Source: Gemmatimonadales bacterium
Lineage (GTDB): Bacteria; Gemmatimonadota; Gemmatimonadetes; Gemmatimonadales; GWC2-71-9
Assembly: GCA_030597435.1 (NCBI GenBank)
Contig: JAUVRV010000083.1
Location: forward strand, 1-8,908
Reading direction: 5' to 3'
Length of the DNA: 8,908 nt
The notes under the pieces are model-generated. The model made no database searches. It had not been told where the DNA came from and saw nothing but the letters and a program-made list of their open reading frames with translations. Below are positions 7,656 through 8,908 of this stretch, piece after piece (position 1 is the stretch's first letter; each line of letters starts with the position of its first letter). The position numbers and the translations under genes are program-made.

Positions 7656-8908
7656 CGCTTGATCCGCCCTGCCACGTTGCCCCCAGCAAGAGCTTCAACC
7701 TCGGCTGTCGAGGCTATATTGAAGTCACCCATCACCGTTTGTTTGAGACAAGATGCTGCCACCCCAAACTCCAGAGCTTCGCGGGTACTCTTGCCGGTGA
7801 GCAATCCATAGATGAGACCGGCCGAAAACGCGTCGCCACCTCCAACCCGGTCGACCAGTTGGATTCGGTACGATCGACTATGGAGGAACTCTTCACCATC
7901 CCAGAGACAGGCCGACCATGTGTTCTCGGAAGCAGAGTGACTCTCACGCAGGGTGATCGCGGCCAGTTGTAGGTCGAAGCGGTCCACCAATTGCCTCGCT
8001 ACGTCTTCGTAAGCGGCAAGATCCAGTTCGCCTCGTTCCAGGTCCGTCTCTCCAGTAGAGATGCCAAAGACGTCGGCGGCATCGGCCTCATTGGCCACAA
8101 CCACGTCCACGTACTCCATGAGATCAGTCATGATCTGACGGGCACGATCTCGCGACCAGAGTTTGGAGCGATAGTTGAGATCCACACTGATAGTCAAGCC
8201 CATGCGTTTTGCTACCCGTACTGCCTCCGCGGTAGCCGCTGCAGTCCCTTCACTCAAAGCTGGCGTGATACCGGTCCAATGGAACCAAGCGGCGCCGGCA
8301 AACACCGACTCCCAATCGATGACGCCCTCCTCTAAGCTAGTGATCGCAGCGTTCGCACGCTCGTAGATGACCCTGGAAGAACGTTGCGACGCACCGTGCT
8401 CCAGGTAATAGATGCCAATTCGATCACCGTGTCGCAGCACATGGGACGTATCTACAGCTAGTGAACGCAGACTGTCCACAGCCGCTTGTCCCAAATCGTT
8501 GTCAGGGAGGACAGACACGTAGCGCGACATCACGTCCCACTGTGCGAGAGACGCTGCAACGTTGGCTTCGGCGCCACCGTAGGTTGCATCGAAGCTCGTG
8601 GTCTTACGGAAGCGCCGACCGGCTGGAGGTGAGAGTCGTAGCATAATCTCACCGAACGTGACAACGGCGCCTTTGCCGGCAGTGGACTCCGCGTTGTCAT
8701 CGGCCTGCCGACTGATCGCTTTTGGCCTATCGCTGCCACTCTGAGCACCAGCCATCGCGTCGAACCATCGCTGCGCCTCAGCGCGCATGCGATTCGGATC
8801 GCTCAGCTGCCCAATGACCGCGGAGCCACAGAAGATACCGTTCGGGTCCTGCCGTGAGAGGCGGGCTACATTCTCCAGAGTCACGCCACCGGTGGAAACG
8901 ATTCGCAC
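7652..8908 (-). CDS. KDPG aldolase (C-terminal part)–KDG kinase fusion, 5'-partial
   Basis: The gene runs off the right edge, so its start is not visible; the first codon seen is GTG, read here as internal. Visible residues 1-~55 (STGGVTLENV, then GIFCGSAVIGQ) match the phosphate-binding end of KDPG/KHG aldolases. The catalytic Lys and Glu would lie upstream. After a polar linker (~56-79) comes a complete PfkB-family kinase (~80-418) resembling KdgK. It has VVTFGEIMLRLSPP, YGGAEANVA (110-118), an IYYLEHGASQRSSRVIYER region, FHWTGITPAL, DLNYRSKLW (243-251), and DRVGGGDAFSAG with the catalytic Asp359. The end CLKQTVMGDFN is also typical. KdgK phosphorylates 2-keto-3-deoxygluconate to KDPG, and the aldolase splits KDPG to pyruvate and glyceraldehyde 3-phosphate, so both steps would sit in one chain. 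No in-frame ATG, GTG or TTG is seen just before the kinase domain (the nearest Met are residues 41 and 52, without a good ribosome site), which supports a true fusion. Kinase call is strong; aldolase call is moderate. Confidence 0.8.
   Translation of the reverse strand: MRIVSTGGVTLENVARLSRQDPNGIFCGSAVIGQLSDPNRMRAEAQRWFDAMAGAQSGSDRPKAISRQADDNAESTAGKGAVVTFGEIMLRLSPPAGRRFRKTTSFDATYGGAEANVAASLAQWDVMSRYVSVLPDNDLGQAAVDSLRSLAVDTSHVLRHGDRIGIYYLEHGASQRSSRVIYERANAAITSLEEGVIDWESVFAGAAWFHWTGITPALSEGTAAATAEAVRVAKRMGLTISVDLNYRSKLWSRDRARQIMTDLMEYVDVVVANEADAADVFGISTGETDLERGELDLAAYEDVARQLVDRFDLQLAAITLRESHSASENTWSACLWDGEEFLHSRSYRIQLVDRVGGGDAFSAGLIYGLLTGKSTREALEFGVAASCLKQTVMGDFNIASTAEVEALAGGNVAGRIKR

Noticed and set aside
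7652..8908. Cobalamin riboswitch or promoter near the right end
   Set aside because: The right end is inside coding sequence; any leader would be upstream of 8908 and outside the window.

Overview
The window holds one tightly packed cluster of five genes, all on the minus strand and read from right to left. Composition looks moderately GC-rich by eye. Signal peptides (one Sec-type, one twin-arginine) and a periplasmic-type polysaccharide lyase point to a Gram-negative heterotrophic bacterium. A cobalamin/UroD fusion next to a sugar-acid pathway is the kind of content seen in polysaccharide-degrading lineages such as Planctomycetota, Verrucomicrobiota, Acidobacteriota or Gemmatimonadota and related groups. 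The sequence alone does not fix the phylum, and that placement is inference.

Layout in order of transcription. (1) 8908-7652: a 5'-truncated gene whose first ~55 visible residues look like the end of a 2-keto-3-deoxy-6-phosphogluconate (KDPG) aldolase, fused in frame to a complete 2-keto-3-deoxygluconate (KDG) kinase. (2) 7655-5859: a two-domain protein with an N-terminal methionine-synthase-type corrinoid-binding module and a C-terminal uroporphyrinogen-decarboxylase-like (MtaA/MtbA/CmuA superfamily) methyltransferase domain. It overlaps the kinase gene by 4 nt (ATGA). (3) 5857-3749: a sodium:solute symporter starting with GTG 1 nt after the previous stop codon. (4) 3682-2375: a class V aminotransferase-fold PLP enzyme with a Tat signal. 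(5) 2341-53: a secreted heparinase II/III-family polysaccharide lyase. Only 52 nt follow the last gene. There are no RNA genes, mobile elements, CRISPR arrays or gene-free stretches over 300 nt.

Reading as a system: the lyase would cut a uronic-acid-containing glycan by beta-elimination, and the symporter would import a product. KDG kinase followed by KDPG aldolase would convert the deoxy-keto acid to pyruvate and glyceraldehyde 3-phosphate. The corrinoid/UroD fusion does not belong to any standard uronate pathway. Translational coupling to the kinase gene suggests it acts on the same substrate, for example by removing a methyl group from an O-methylated uronic acid. This is the most interesting hypothesis in the window and is inference only. 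The enzyme making KDG from the unsaturated uronate, the corrinoid reactivase and the methyl acceptor enzyme are not in the window and may lie upstream of 8908.
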